64,000 nucleotides of DNA from Actinobacillus indolicus (GCF_004519515.1 NZ_CP038145.1:62001-126000), one strand, 5' to 3'. Numbered from the stretch's first letter, positions 26,165-35,358 are shown. The notes: generated by a model not told the origin, from the letters alone. Numbers and translations: made by a program.

Positions 26165-27415
26165 TTACATATTTGCAATAATATCATTCGCAAATTCTGA
26201 GGTTGAACGCAATGTCGCCCCCTCTAATGTTTCTGCAAAATCAAAGGTCACTGTTTTATTCGCAATAGTTTTAGACACAGCATTAACAACTAAATCTGCA
26301 GCTTCAACCCAGCCTAAATGACGTAACATCATTTCACCACTCAAAATAATTGAACCAGGATTTGCTTTATTTTGCCCTGCAATTTTTGGGGCTGTTCCAT
26401 GCGTAGCTTCAAAAATCGCCGCTTCAAAACCAATATTTGCCCCAGGCGAAATACCAATCCCTCCCACTTGTGCGGCTAACGCATCTGAAATGTAATCGCC
26501 ATTTAAGTTTAAAGTTGCAATCACATCATAATCTGTTGGATGTAATAAAATTTCCTGTAAAAACGCATCTGCAATACTATCTTTAATGATAATTTCACGG
26601 CCTGTTTTTGGATTGGTTAATTTATGCCAAGGACCATTATCGATCGGCTCAGCACCAAACTCTTTTGCTACTTGGTAACCCCACTCTTTAAAAGCACCTT
26701 CTGTAAATTTCATAATGTTGCCTTTGTGAACTAGGGTTAAAGAGTGACGATCATTATCAATCACATACTGTAGTGCAGCACGAACTAAACGTTGTGTACC
26801 TTCTTTCGAAACCGGTTTAATTCCAATACCACAATCTTGGGTAAAACGAATTTTTTTAACACCCATTTCATTTTGTAAAAAAGCGATCACTTTATCTGCT
26901 TCAGGAGAACCTGCTACCCACTCTACCCCTGCATAAATATCTTCTGAGTTTTCACGGAAAATAACCATATCCACAAGTTCTGGGTGTTTAACTGGGCTTG
27001 GCGTCCCTTCGTAGTAACGAATTGGACGTAAGCAATTATAAAGATCTAACCCTTGGCGCATCGCTACGTTAAGCGAACGAATCCCTCCACCCACAGGGGT
27101 CATCAATGGACCTTTAATCGCAACGTGATATTTTCTAATTAATTCAATAGTCTCATCGGGAAGCCAAATATCTTTACCATAATGTTTATTCGCTTTTTCT
27201 CCCGCATATATTTCTAACCACTCGATTTTTCTCTCCCCACCATAAGCCTTTTGAACCGCTGCATCAATCACCGCTTGCATCGCAGGCGTAACATCAACAC
27301 CTATTCCATCTCCTTCAATAAACGGAATAATCGGATGATTTGACACATTTAATGATCCATCGCTATTTAATGTAATTGGATTTCCTGCGGCTATATTTTT
27401 TACTTGATGTGACAT
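26165..27415 (-). CDS. icd: Isocitrate dehydrogenase, NADP-dependent
   Basis: A 416-residue enzyme, identical in length to E. coli Icd, converting isocitrate to 2-oxoglutarate. Substrate and regulation segment GGGIRSLNVAMRQGLDLY carries the Ser phosphorylated in enteric bacteria; metal-binding DYDVIATLNLNGDYISDALAA and cofactor-binding ATHGTAPKIAGQ are present. AGGAGATG precedes the start. A 297-base divergent spacer separates it from metF. With gltA and acnB it completes the oxidative C6 branch. Confidence 0.97.
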   Translation of the reverse strand: MSHQVKNIAAGNPITLNSDGSLNVSNHPIIPFIEGDGIGVDVTPAMQAVIDAAVQKAYGGERKIEWLEIYAGEKANKHYGKDIWLPDETIELIRKYHVAIKGPLMTPVGGGIRSLNVAMRQGLDLYNCLRPIRYYEGTPSPVKHPELVDMVIFRENSEDIYAGVEWVAGSPEADKVIAFLQNEMGVKKIRFTQDCGIGIKPVSKEGTQRLVRAALQYVIDNDRHSLTLVHKGNIMKFTEGAFKEWGYQVAKEFGAEPIDNGPWHKLTNPKTGREIIIKDSIADAFLQEILLHPTDYDVIATLNLNGDYISDALAAQVGGIGISPGANIGFEAAIFEATHGTAPKIAGQNKANPGSIILSGEMMLRHLGWVEAADLVVNAVSKTIANKTVTFDFAETLEGATLRSTSEFANDIIANM

Positions 27416-27620
27416 ACATCTCCTCCCAATAACAAAATTAATAATTAAAGAGCAATTTTTGTCTCTTTAATGAACAATGTGATCATAATACTTTGCCACT
27501 AATTTTACAAAAAATTTACATTTTGATGAGATATGCATCTAATCCTTCATGCTATGAATTTACTTCATCGTTAAATGAAAATAATAGAATTGACATAATA
27601 AGATATGACCTTTAGAATTT

Positions 27621-27644
27621 AGCCATCTAAACGTCTAGAAGAGA
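27621..27644. promoter_or_regulatory. Possible MetJ operator upstream of metF
   Basis: Three adjacent octamers, AGCCATCT, AAACGTCT and AGAAGAGA. Against the metbox AGACGTCT, the first matches at 6/8 and the second at 7/8; the third is weak. Tandem metboxes 70-90 bases before metF are what MetJ repression would need. Confidence 0.55.
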
Positions 27645-27712
27645 TAATAAAAAGGCGTGCAGTATGCAAATTAAACATTATACAAACCCAAAACTCTCAT
27701 CAGGAGTATGAT

Positions 27713-28594
27713 ATGAGTTATGCAAGAGAAATTGACCTTCTAAATCAAAGCGTTGCTGATCTAAACGGCAAAATCAATGTATCTTTTGAGTTTTTTCCAC
27801 CTAAAAATGAAAAAATGGAAACGATGCTTTGGGACTCTATTCATAGACTTAAAGTATTAAAGCCTAAATTTGTTTCTGTCACTTATGGAGCAAACTCAGG
27901 TGAACGTGATCGTACACACTCTATTGTCAAAACGATTCAACAAGAAACAGGCATTATTGCTGCACCGCATTTAACAGGGATTGATGCCACACCCGATGAA
28001 TTGAGAACGATTGCTAAAGATTATTGGGACAGCGGTATTCGCCATATTGTCGCATTACGCGGAGATGAGCCACCAGGTTATACCAAAAAACCTTTTTATG
28101 CTTCTGATTTAGTCGCATTATTAAAAGATGTTGCAGACTTTGAGATTTCTGTGGCTGCCTATCCTGAAGTTCACCCAGAAGCAAAATCCGCACAATCTGA
28201 CTTGCTTTATTTAAAACAAAAAATTGATGCAGGCGCAAGTCGCGCTATTACACAATTCTTTTTTGATATTGATAGTTACCTACGCTTCCGAGATCGTTGT
28301 GCCACAGTAGGTATTGATGTTGAAATAGTTCCGGGAATTCTCCCTGTGTCGAATTTCAAACAATTAGAAAAAATGGCAAAAATTACTAATGTTAAAATCC
28401 CAAGCTGGATGAGTAAAATGTATCAAGGATTAGATGATGATCAAACTACACGTAATCTTGTCGGTGCAAGTATTGCCATGGACATGGTAAAAATTCTTTC
28501 AAAAGAAGGAGTTAAAGATTTTCACCTCTATACGTTAAATCGCTCCGAATTAAGTTATGCGATTTGCCATACATTAGGCGTAAGACCTGAATAA
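27713..28594 (+). CDS. metF: 5,10-methylenetetrahydrofolate reductase
   Basis: A 293-residue FAD-dependent TIM-barrel enzyme producing 5-methyl-tetrahydrofolate for methionine synthesis. Typical segments are SFEFFPPKNEKME near the N-terminus (catalytic Glu), RHIVALRGDEPP, VAAYPEVHPEA, and the substrate-binding ITQFFFDIDSY. Length is close to E. coli MetF (296). An AGGAG site lies 8 bases before the ATG. It stands alone between icd and an IS remnant. Confidence 0.96.
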   Translation: MSYAREIDLLNQSVADLNGKINVSFEFFPPKNEKMETMLWDSIHRLKVLKPKFVSVTYGANSGERDRTHSIVKTIQQETGIIAAPHLTGIDATPDELRTIAKDYWDSGIRHIVALRGDEPPGYTKKPFYASDLVALLKDVADFEISVAAYPEVHPEAKSAQSDLLYLKQKIDAGASRAITQFFFDIDSYLRFRDRCATVGIDVEIVPGILPVSNFKQLEKMAKITNVKIPSWMSKMYQGLDDDQTTRNLVGASIAMDMVKILSKEGVKDFHLYTLNRSELSYAICHTLGVRPE

Positions 28595-28646
28595 TTTATA
28601 CAACAAAACAATGTAGGTATTTAGTATACGAAACAGATACATTTAA

Positions 28647-28710
28647 GACATAGTAGATAAAATAGTTGCTAATGTTTATTTTCTTTAAATGTTAGCAATT
28701 TTTTTATTAG
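28647..28710. mobile_element. Remnant of the 7812-8903 insertion sequence
   Basis: Positions 28647-28670 match the 24-base left terminal repeat of the intact element at 21 of 24 positions and continue with AA as it does. About 16 bases later ATGTTAGCAA resembles the right-end CATTAGCAA, followed by TTTTTTTATT, like the intact element's target. The transposase is gone. It is a deletion derivative or a small MITE-like relative. Confidence 0.65.
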
Positions 28711-28734
28711 TGTAATTAATAATTTTCTAAAAAC

Positions 28735-28765
28735 AAAAAAGCCTAGTTGTTAAACTAGGCTTTTA
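28735..28765 (-). terminator. Terminator of secG / tRNA-Leu
   Basis: AAAAGCCTAGTT and AACTAGGCTTTT pair with a short loop (stem about 28737-28763). The minus-strand transcript then enters a long T-run (plus A-run before 28741). Confidence 0.88.
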
Positions 28766-28770
28766 GTTAA

Positions 28771-28856
28771 TGGTGCTCTGGGCGAGACTCGAACTCGCAC
28801 ATCCTCTGGACACTACCCCCTCAAGATAGCGTGTCTACCAATTCCACCACCAGAGC
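28771..28856 (-). tRNA. tRNA-Leu (GAG)
   Basis: An 86-nt class II tRNA on the minus strand. Acceptor GCTCTGG pairs with CCAGAGC, CCA is encoded, the anticodon loop is CTTGAGG (GAG), and there is a long variable arm. It lies directly after secG, as in enteric bacteria, and is probably processed from the same transcript. Confidence 0.97.
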
Positions 28857-28869
28857 GTAAATTCTATTT

Positions 28870-29199
28870 TTATTGCGGGATATCGCTATTTTCTGTTTTA
28901 GCTGGAGCAACTTCTTGTTTTTGCTCTACATTACTTAAATCTTCAAATTGGCTTTTTGGCGCAACATTGTGAGAATTTAAGTTACCAATTACTAAGCTTA
29001 CGCTAAAAAAGATAATAGCTAAAACTGCTGTTGTTCTTGATAAGAAGTTTGCAGAACCGGCTGAACCAAATACTGTTCCAGCTGCACCAGCACCGAATGA
29101 AGCACCAGCATCTGCACCTTTACCATGTTGCATTAAAATAAAACCAACAAGTAAGATTGCAACAACAAGATAGACAATAGTTAGTACATTAATTAACAT
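28870..29199 (-). CDS. secG: Preprotein translocase subunit SecG
   Basis: A 109-residue inner-membrane protein with two hydrophobic helices (about residues 5-22 and 52-70) joined by the conserved loop MQHGKGADAGASFGAG with GTVFGSAGSANFLSR. It assists SecYEG translocation. The hydrophilic C-terminal tail is typical. An AAAGAGAAA stretch precedes the ATG. tRNA-Leu follows 13 bases after its stop. Confidence 0.95.
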   Translation of the reverse strand: MLINVLTIVYLVVAILLVGFILMQHGKGADAGASFGAGAAGTVFGSAGSANFLSRTTAVLAIIFFSVSLVIGNLNSHNVAPKSQFEDLSNVEQKQEVAPAKTENSDIPQ

Positions 29200-29324
29200 C
29201 GTTTTCTCTTTAATCTGTTCAAAATAAAATTCCGCAGGTTGCGGAATTGACTTTCGATGGCGTGAATAATAGCTATCTTTACTTTTCCTTGCAAGTGGAT
29301 TTTATCAATTTCTGTGTATTCGAT

Positions 29325-31244
29325 TTATTTTTCAACATTTTGCGAAGATTTACGGATATTGCGAGGTTTAGAACTCATTACAAGCGGTGTGATCTTCGCT
29401 AAATTTTGCAAAATCTGCTGATTTGGCGAACGTAATAAACTCGGTAACCGTTGGTTTAAATCTGCCATAAATTGTTGATAACTGGCTTGTTTTTTGCTGA
29501 TGTCTGTTAGTTGCATTTCCCAGTGGGCGGTCATATCAGGCTGTGTTGCTACGTCTGGCAAAGCACTGATAAGGGTTCGCCCTGCTTCTGTACTATGAAT
29601 GTTTCTGCCTTTTTTGATTAAAAAGCCACGTTTGAATAATAATTCAATAATACCAGCTCGAGTTGCTTCTGTCCCCAATCCGTCGGTTTCTCTCAACACT
29701 TTTTTGAGCTGTTTATCCTGTACAAAGCGAGCAATGCCCGTCATCGCTGATAACAAGGTCGCATCAGTAAAATAGCGTGGGGGCTGTGTTTTTTTGCTGA
29801 CGATCTCACCGCTTTCACACCATAATTGCTGATCTTTTTTCACCACAGGAAGCAAAGGTTCAACGATTTCATCATTATCTTCTTTACCTAACAAGGACTT
29901 CCAACCTGCAACAACAAGATTTCTGGCTTGTGCGACAAAAGTTCCCCCTGCGATATTTAACACAATTTTACCTTTACGATATTCTGCATCAGGGCAAAAC
30001 TGTATTAAATATTGTCGAGCAATAAGCTGATAAATCCGCTGTTCATTTTGGGTTAAGTGAACTTGCCCTTGACGTGCCGTTGGGATAATGGCGTGGTGGG
30101 CTTCTACTTTGCTGTCATTCCAACAACGGTTTTTCTTATTCGGATCAACGGCATCAGGCTTTTGAGCATACTCAGGCAGATGATGTGCAATCGCCGCCAT
30201 CACTTTTAGGCGATCGGCAAAATGTTCATTTGGCAAATAACGGTTATCAGAACGGGGATAAGTAATCAATTTATGAGTTTCATACAACCGTTGGCAAATA
30301 TCGAGCACATCTTGTGCAGATAAACCAAAACGGCGAGCCGCATCAATTTGTAAGGCTGAGAGCGAATAAGGGAGTGGTGCTGCTTCACTTTCCATTTTAT
30401 CTTGATATTCGGTAACGCAAGCGGCTTGATCCGTGATACGTTTTACCACATTCTCAGCAAGTGGGCGAGAAAGCACCCGTCCATCTTCATCTTGATAATC
30501 TTCGCAGGCTTTACTTGGTTGCCATTGTGCTTGAAAACGTTCTTGGGTTTCAGGAACAACTACATTTGCCAACACTTCAAAATAATCTTTTGGGATAAAA
30601 TTTTCGATCTCAAGATCCCGTCGAACAATCAAGCCCAACACGGGCGTTTGAACTCGCCCAACAGAAAGCACGCCTTTATAACCAGCCCAACGTCCTTGTA
30701 ACGTATAGGCTCTGGTCATATTGATCCCATATAGCCAGTCTGCCCTTGCTCGAGCTAAAGCCGATGTAGCAAGCGGTACGAAATCTCGATTAAATTGCAA
30801 TTTTTCAATCGCTTTTTTGACGGCATTAGGGTTGAGATCGCTAATCAAACACCGTTGAATTTGGGATTTACGTTCAGGGGATAAATTTAAGTAGCCAAAA
30901 ACTTCGTCCACCAACAGTTGCCCTTCACGATCAGGGTCGCCTGCATTGACTAAAATATCCGCTTGCTTAATCAAACGCTCTACCACTTTAAACTGCTTGA
31001 GCGTCTCTTTTTTGGGGATCAGTTTCCACTGTTCAGGGATAATCGGCAAATGTTCCATTCGCCATATTTTGAAACGTTCATCATAAGCATCAGGTTCGGC
31101 TTGTTCTAACAAGTGACCGATACACCAAGTAACCACGTTGTCGTCGCCACATTGAATAAAGCCGTCCCCACGGGTATGGGGTTTCGGCAATACATCAGCA
31201 ATCGCACGCCCTAAACTTGGCTTTTCTGCAATGAATAAACGCAT
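29325..31244 (-). CDS. topB: DNA topoisomerase III
   Basis: A 639-residue type IA topoisomerase, slightly shorter than E. coli TopB (653). The Toprim start MRLFIAEKPSLGRAIA and acidic triad NAGDPDREGQLLVDE are present, as is the catalytic tyrosine segment LITYPRSDNRYLP. It decatenates DNA and resolves recombination intermediates. It lies 7 bases downstream of mepA on the same strand, so the two are probably cotranscribed. An uptake signal overlaps its 3' end. Confidence 0.96.
   Translation of the reverse strand: MRLFIAEKPSLGRAIADVLPKPHTRGDGFIQCGDDNVVTWCIGHLLEQAEPDAYDERFKIWRMEHLPIIPEQWKLIPKKETLKQFKVVERLIKQADILVNAGDPDREGQLLVDEVFGYLNLSPERKSQIQRCLISDLNPNAVKKAIEKLQFNRDFVPLATSALARARADWLYGINMTRAYTLQGRWAGYKGVLSVGRVQTPVLGLIVRRDLEIENFIPKDYFEVLANVVVPETQERFQAQWQPSKACEDYQDEDGRVLSRPLAENVVKRITDQAACVTEYQDKMESEAAPLPYSLSALQIDAARRFGLSAQDVLDICQRLYETHKLITYPRSDNRYLPNEHFADRLKVMAAIAHHLPEYAQKPDAVDPNKKNRCWNDSKVEAHHAIIPTARQGQVHLTQNEQRIYQLIARQYLIQFCPDAEYRKGKIVLNIAGGTFVAQARNLVVAGWKSLLGKEDNDEIVEPLLPVVKKDQQLWCESGEIVSKKTQPPRYFTDATLLSAMTGIARFVQDKQLKKVLRETDGLGTEATRAGIIELLFKRGFLIKKGRNIHSTEAGRTLISALPDVATQPDMTAHWEMQLTDISKKQASYQQFMADLNQRLPSLLRSPNQQILQNLAKITPLVMSSKPRNIRKSSQNVEK
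29380..29388 (+). repeat. DNA uptake signal sequence, Apl type
   Basis: Exact core inside the 3' end of topB, followed by CTAAATTTTGCAAAAT as the AT-rich partner. Confidence 0.8.
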
Positions 31245-31251
31245 AAGTTGC

Positions 31252-32076
31252 TTATAGACCTTGTGATGATAAGATCATTTGGCAAAGCTGTGGCGGTTGT
31301 GGAATGGTTTTTGCTTTTGGCGTTGCTGACGGCGGTGCAGGCTCAAACCAAGAATAAAGTTCTTCACCACAGCCATCGCCAGCAGGCACTGGGGCTTGAT
31401 TTTCACAGTTCGCTGCATCTGCAGGGCAAGTTAAACGAACGTGGAAATGCGAGTCGTGGGCATACCACGGGCGAATTTTGCGTAGCCAGTTGCGATCAGT
31501 GCCAGCGGTATTACAGAGTTTTACTTTAATCGCTGGGTTAACAAAGATACGATCGACTCTTGGATCTGAAGCTGCAAGTTTAAGTAGCTTCGTATGGTTT
31601 GCTGTCCATAAACGTTCATCTACTACGTTAGTATTACGGTCAACCATAATGGTCGCTAAACCTGCTGGATTGCGAGCGGTTTCATCGTCCATCGGACCAA
31701 AACGTAGCCAAATATCTGCATCTAACCCCGTTTGATGGCTGGCGTGTCCAGATGAAAAACGCCCCCCAGCTGGCATCCCCATATCCCCAATTAAAATCGG
31801 TGGAATACCTGACGCTTTGGCATTTTTTGCTAAGGTTTGTAGGTAGCTTAATAATTGTGGGTGTCCGTAATAACGGTTTTTAACAGAACGAATCACTTGG
31901 TAGCCTTCGCCTTTTAATGCGAGCGGTTGAGCGCCGATAATACAGCCGTTGCTATATCCACCGATAGGTTGTGCTTGACCTACAACAGGCGTGCGAATTT
32001 GTTCCCATTGGGTTGAATATATATTCGCAGAAAAAACAGCTAAACTTGATAGAAGTGCAACTTTGATGAATTTCAT
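31252..32076 (-). CDS. mepA: Penicillin-insensitive murein endopeptidase MepA
   Basis: A 274-residue periplasmic LAS-type metallopeptidase that cuts D-Ala-meso-DAP cross-links in peptidoglycan. A signal peptide (about residues 1-21) precedes the mature enzyme. Zinc-ligand motifs SSGHASHQTGLDADIW and HDSHFHVRL are intact, and cysteines expected for disulfides are present (CIIG, LCNTAG, CPADAANC, CGEELYSW). The length is normal for the family. Confidence 0.95.
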   Translation of the reverse strand: MKFIKVALLSSLAVFSANIYSTQWEQIRTPVVGQAQPIGGYSNGCIIGAQPLALKGEGYQVIRSVKNRYYGHPQLLSYLQTLAKNAKASGIPPILIGDMGMPAGGRFSSGHASHQTGLDADIWLRFGPMDDETARNPAGLATIMVDRNTNVVDERLWTANHTKLLKLAASDPRVDRIFVNPAIKVKLCNTAGTDRNWLRKIRPWYAHDSHFHVRLTCPADAANCENQAPVPAGDGCGEELYSWFEPAPPSATPKAKTIPQPPQLCQMILSSQGL

Positions 32077-32124
32077 ATAACTTTCCTAAAACTAAAGCAA
32101 TTTGCAAATTTCTATTCTAATTTA

Positions 32125-32133
32125 ACCGCTTGT
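32125..32133 (-). repeat. DNA uptake signal sequence, Apl type
   Basis: Exact core on the minus strand in the mepA-lysC spacer, with AATTTGCAAATTT 20 bases before it. Confidence 0.8.
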
Positions 32134-32279
32134 GAAAAGCAAAAAGCATCTGATATACCGACTTGTACAGAGTTTACTCATTTAATAATAAATTCTCCCT
32201 ATCTCATAAATTCTATTTGACATCATCATAAGAAAAAGTTATTTCTATACACGTTTTTCGTTGCTTTACGAAAGAAAGT

Positions 32280-32285
32280 TATAAT
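32280..32285 (+). promoter_or_regulatory. Probable -10 element of lysC
   Basis: A perfect TATAAT lies 7-8 bases before the first paired region of the lysine riboswitch, so transcription would start at its 5' edge. No good -35 is seen at 17 bases; TTGCTT at 32261-32266 is too close (13 bases). Confidence 0.5.
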
Positions 32286-32292
32286 GAACATT

Positions 32293-32475
32293 ATAGCGGG
32301 AGAGGCGCAACACTCAGATAGCTTATTTTAGGGAACTAGACCGTTTGAAGAATAAGTGACGGGAGTGATTGCCGAGGTGTGAATTCACTAGACTGGAATG
32401 ATCATCGGCTGTGTAGGTTGAATCCCATCAGCTGTCGTTTAAAACTCGGTTAGTTTTAAATGGAGTGCTCTTAAA
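32293..32475 (+). ncRNA. Lysine riboswitch (L box) upstream of lysC
   Basis: The leader has the conserved L-box blocks in the right order: AGAGGCGCAA (32301-32310), GCCGAGGTGTGA (from 32371), and ATCGGCTG...CAGCTGTCG (32404-32437). It is followed by a hairpin AAAACT...AGTTTT (about 32440-32459) with no strong T-run, so control is more likely at translation or mRNA stability than by termination. Lysine-bound RNA would lower aspartokinase synthesis. The leader ends about 95 bases before the lysC start. Confidence 0.85.
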
Positions 32476-32569
32476 TTTGTTTTTAACAAACCAAAAGTAT
32501 CTCAAATAATTTCCTATCTCTTATTCCACCCTATAGTAACCATATATTTAATACATAGGAAATTTTAAT

Positions 32570-33922
32570 ATGTCTCATCTTTCTGTTGCTAAATTTGGTG
32601 GAACAAGTGTTGCAAATTTTGATGCAATGACTGCTTGCGCTAACATTGTGACCGCAGATCCAAATACACGTGTTGTGGTTTTATCAGCATCTGCTGGGGT
32701 AACCAATTTTTTAGTCGAATTAGCGAATGGCTGTGAAACCGCACGCCGTGAAGAAATTCTTTCTGCAGTACGTACTATTCAATACAATATCATTGATAAA
32801 TTACAACATCCTGAAGCAGTTTCTAACGAAATTGATGCACTTCTCGCACACATTACTGCCTTAGCTGAATCCGCAAGTTTAGCAACCTCAGCTGCACTTA
32901 CAGATGAATTGATTTGCCATGGCGAAATGATGTCGACAAAAATCTTTACTCAATTATTAAAAGAGCGTGATTTTCCTGCGGTATGGGTAGATGTACGAGA
33001 TGTGGTGGCAACAAATAACCACTATGGTAAAGCAGCTCCCAATGATGAAAAAACCCAAGCACAATCAGATGCTGTGATTAAACCATTAATTGATGACGGA
33101 AAAGTCGTGATTACTCAAGGCTTTATTGGACGTGACGATGAAGGTAAAACAACAACCTTAGGTCGTGGAGGTAGTGATTACTCGGCAGCATTATTAGCGG
33201 AAGTCTTAAATGCAAATGATGTATTAATTTGGACAGACGTACCAGGCATTTACACCACCGACCCTCGAGTCGTTCCAGCTGCACAACGCATTGACACCAT
33301 GAGTTTTAATGAAGCAGCAGAAATGGCAACATTCGGAGCAAAAGTATTGCACCCTGCGACATTACTTCCAGCCGTACGTAGTAATATCCCTGTTTATGTG
33401 GGCTCAAGTAAAGCGCCTGAACAAGGTGGTACATGGGTAACTCGTGATCCTCAACCTCGCCCAACATTCAGAGCGTTAGCATTACGCCGTAATCAAATTT
33501 TACTCACCCTTTCAAGCCTCAGTATGCTACATGCGCAAGGTTTCCTCGCAAATGTATTTGGCATTTTAGCAAAACACAAAATTTCTGTAGATGTAATTAC
33601 GACGTCAGAAGTCAGTGTGGCAATCACCTTAGATAAAACAGGCTCGGCCTCTTCTGGTGCAGATATGCTATCAGAGGCATTATTAGATGAATTACGCCAA
33701 TATTGCAATGTAAAAGTAGAAACAGACTTGGCTTTAGTCGCTATTATTGGTAATAACTTAGATTCACAAGCGGGTATTGCGAAACAATTATTTACTACTT
33801 TTGCGCCTTACAATGTACGCTTAATTAGCTACGGTGCAAGTAAAAATAATGTATGTACCCTTGTTCAAAATAGTGAAGCGGATGATGTGATTCGAGCTCT
33901 ACACTTAGCATTATTTGAATAA
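32570..33922 (+). CDS. lysC: Lysine-sensitive aspartokinase III
   Basis: A 450-residue monofunctional aspartokinase (E. coli LysC: 449) catalysing the first step from aspartate to lysine, threonine and methionine. The kinase core begins VAKFGGTSVAN and includes TLGRGGSDYSAALLA and WTDVPGIYTTDPR. Two C-terminal ACT domains (about residues 300-450) provide lysine feedback. The riboswitch in front shows that this is the lysine-responsive isozyme. ATTTTAAT lies before the ATG, with AGGAAA as ribosome site. Confidence 0.96.
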   Translation: MSHLSVAKFGGTSVANFDAMTACANIVTADPNTRVVVLSASAGVTNFLVELANGCETARREEILSAVRTIQYNIIDKLQHPEAVSNEIDALLAHITALAESASLATSAALTDELICHGEMMSTKIFTQLLKERDFPAVWVDVRDVVATNNHYGKAAPNDEKTQAQSDAVIKPLIDDGKVVITQGFIGRDDEGKTTTLGRGGSDYSAALLAEVLNANDVLIWTDVPGIYTTDPRVVPAAQRIDTMSFNEAAEMATFGAKVLHPATLLPAVRSNIPVYVGSSKAPEQGGTWVTRDPQPRPTFRALALRRNQILLTLSSLSMLHAQGFLANVFGILAKHKISVDVITTSEVSVAITLDKTGSASSGADMLSEALLDELRQYCNVKVETDLALVAIIGNNLDSQAGIAKQLFTTFAPYNVRLISYGASKNNVCTLVQNSEADDVIRALHLALFE

Positions 33923-33938
33923 TGTATAATAAACAAAG

Positions 33939-33970
33939 TAAAAGCAGCTTATACGCTGCTTTTATTTTAA
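33939..33970 (+). terminator. Terminator of lysC
   Basis: TAAAAGCAGC (33939-33948) pairs with GCTGCTTTTA (33955-33964), followed by TTTTAA. It lies against the stop of the convergent efflux gene and may serve both. Confidence 0.88.
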
Positions 33971-35358
33971 TGTCGTCTTAAATTTTCACCATCTGACGGA
34001 TGAAGACGACTAATAGCCCAAAGAAGAAAAACACAAAATGTCGCAGTACTGAAAAAAGTGTAACTAAAGGCTTTCTGTAATTGTTCAGGTGACATTTCAC
34101 CAAAATGATAGCGATACAGGCTCAAAATTACTGCAGCAACAGCCACGCCAATACCACTCCCAACCTGCTGAACCATACTCAACATCGTAGCTCCAGAACC
34201 AGAATTACTCTGCGTTAAATCCCCTATACATAGCGTATTAATAGAAGTAAACATCAACGAAGTCACTGCACCAAAGCTCATAATAGTAAGAATAGTTAAT
34301 GAGATAGAGCTTTCTTGCCCTAATAACCCCATAGCTGCTGTAGATAAGCCAGTGATAAGCGAAGCGACTAAGAGCGTATTTTTATATCCAAAACGATTTA
34401 AAATTGGTGAGGCTAGCGTTTTCATTAAAATAGAACTTACCGCTAATGGCGCAAGCATCCAACCAGCCATTTCAGCACTATAATGGAAAGAAACCTGCAA
34501 CATAATTGGCAACAAGAAAGGAACAGAAAAAGTCACTAAACGAAATAATAAATTAGCGATTAGCCCAATCCGAAAAGTACGAATTTCAAAGAGTTCTAGT
34601 GGAAAAAGAGGTGATTTTACTTTTTTAGCGTGAAGAACATAACTCCATGTAGCCATGATTCCCACAAAGATGATGACTAATGCTGAAATTACATTCTCTA
34701 AACTCATGGAAATACGCTCTAATCCATAAGTGAATGCGACTAAACCAAAGGCAAGCAATACAAAGCCAACACTGTCTAACCGCGTTGTATCACCTTTTAC
34801 ATTCGGCATAAAACGGCTCGCAGCCCAAAGTCCAATGATCCCCATAGGTACATTGACCCAGAAGATCCAACGCCAAGAAGTATGGGTTACCAACCAACCG
34901 CCAACAATAGGCCCCATAACAGGCCCAATTAACCCCGCCATAGCCACTAAATTCCAAATGGCTAATAACTCTGATTTGGGTACCACACGTAAAATAGCTA
35001 GCCGAGCAACGGGCATCATAAAAGCCCCACCAATCCCTTGCATAATACGAGATAAAACTAGCATCACCAATGAATTGGACAAAGCACAGGCAATCGATCC
35101 TAAAACAAATAACACCACCGAAAAACGGAATAGGGTTAATGATCCAATGCGATCAGATAACCATGCAGTGAGTGGAATAAAGGTTGCGACACTTAATGCA
35201 TAGCTAATAATAGCAAGTTGCATTTCAAGAGGTGATTCATTTAAGCTCTGGGAAATGGCTGGGAGCGCAGTATTCAGAATGGTGGAATCGAGCATCAGCA
35301 TAAAAAACGCAATGGCAGTCGTCCAAGCTAATGCACGATAATTGGTCTGCTCTGTCAT
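33967..35358 (-). CDS. MFS multidrug efflux transporter, DHA2 (MdtD-like)
   Basis: A 463-residue protein with about 14 hydrophobic segments, typical of the DHA2 drug:proton antiporters. Motif D1 is present as MLMLDSTILNTALP, motif A as AWLSDRIGSLTLF, and motif C as GLIGPVMGPIVGG. It resembles MdtD/EmrB-type pumps; no MdtABC or EmrA partner is adjacent, so substrate and partner are unknown. ATG 35358 is chosen because GAGGTG lies 5 bases upstream; the open frame extends to 35382. Confidence 0.85.
   Translation of the reverse strand: MTEQTNYRALAWTTAIAFFMLMLDSTILNTALPAISQSLNESPLEMQLAIISYALSVATFIPLTAWLSDRIGSLTLFRFSVVLFVLGSIACALSNSLVMLVLSRIMQGIGGAFMMPVARLAILRVVPKSELLAIWNLVAMAGLIGPVMGPIVGGWLVTHTSWRWIFWVNVPMGIIGLWAASRFMPNVKGDTTRLDSVGFVLLAFGLVAFTYGLERISMSLENVISALVIIFVGIMATWSYVLHAKKVKSPLFPLELFEIRTFRIGLIANLLFRLVTFSVPFLLPIMLQVSFHYSAEMAGWMLAPLAVSSILMKTLASPILNRFGYKNTLLVASLITGLSTAAMGLLGQESSISLTILTIMSFGAVTSLMFTSINTLCIGDLTQSNSGSGATMLSMVQQVGSGIGVAVAAVILSLYRYHFGEMSPEQLQKAFSYTFFSTATFCVFLLWAISRLHPSDGENLRRH

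Noticed and set aside
34730..35203. 157-codon plus-strand open frame
   Set aside because: It is fully antisense to the efflux transporter gene, has a Thr/Asn/Pro-rich composition from reversed membrane codons, and shows no ribosome site.
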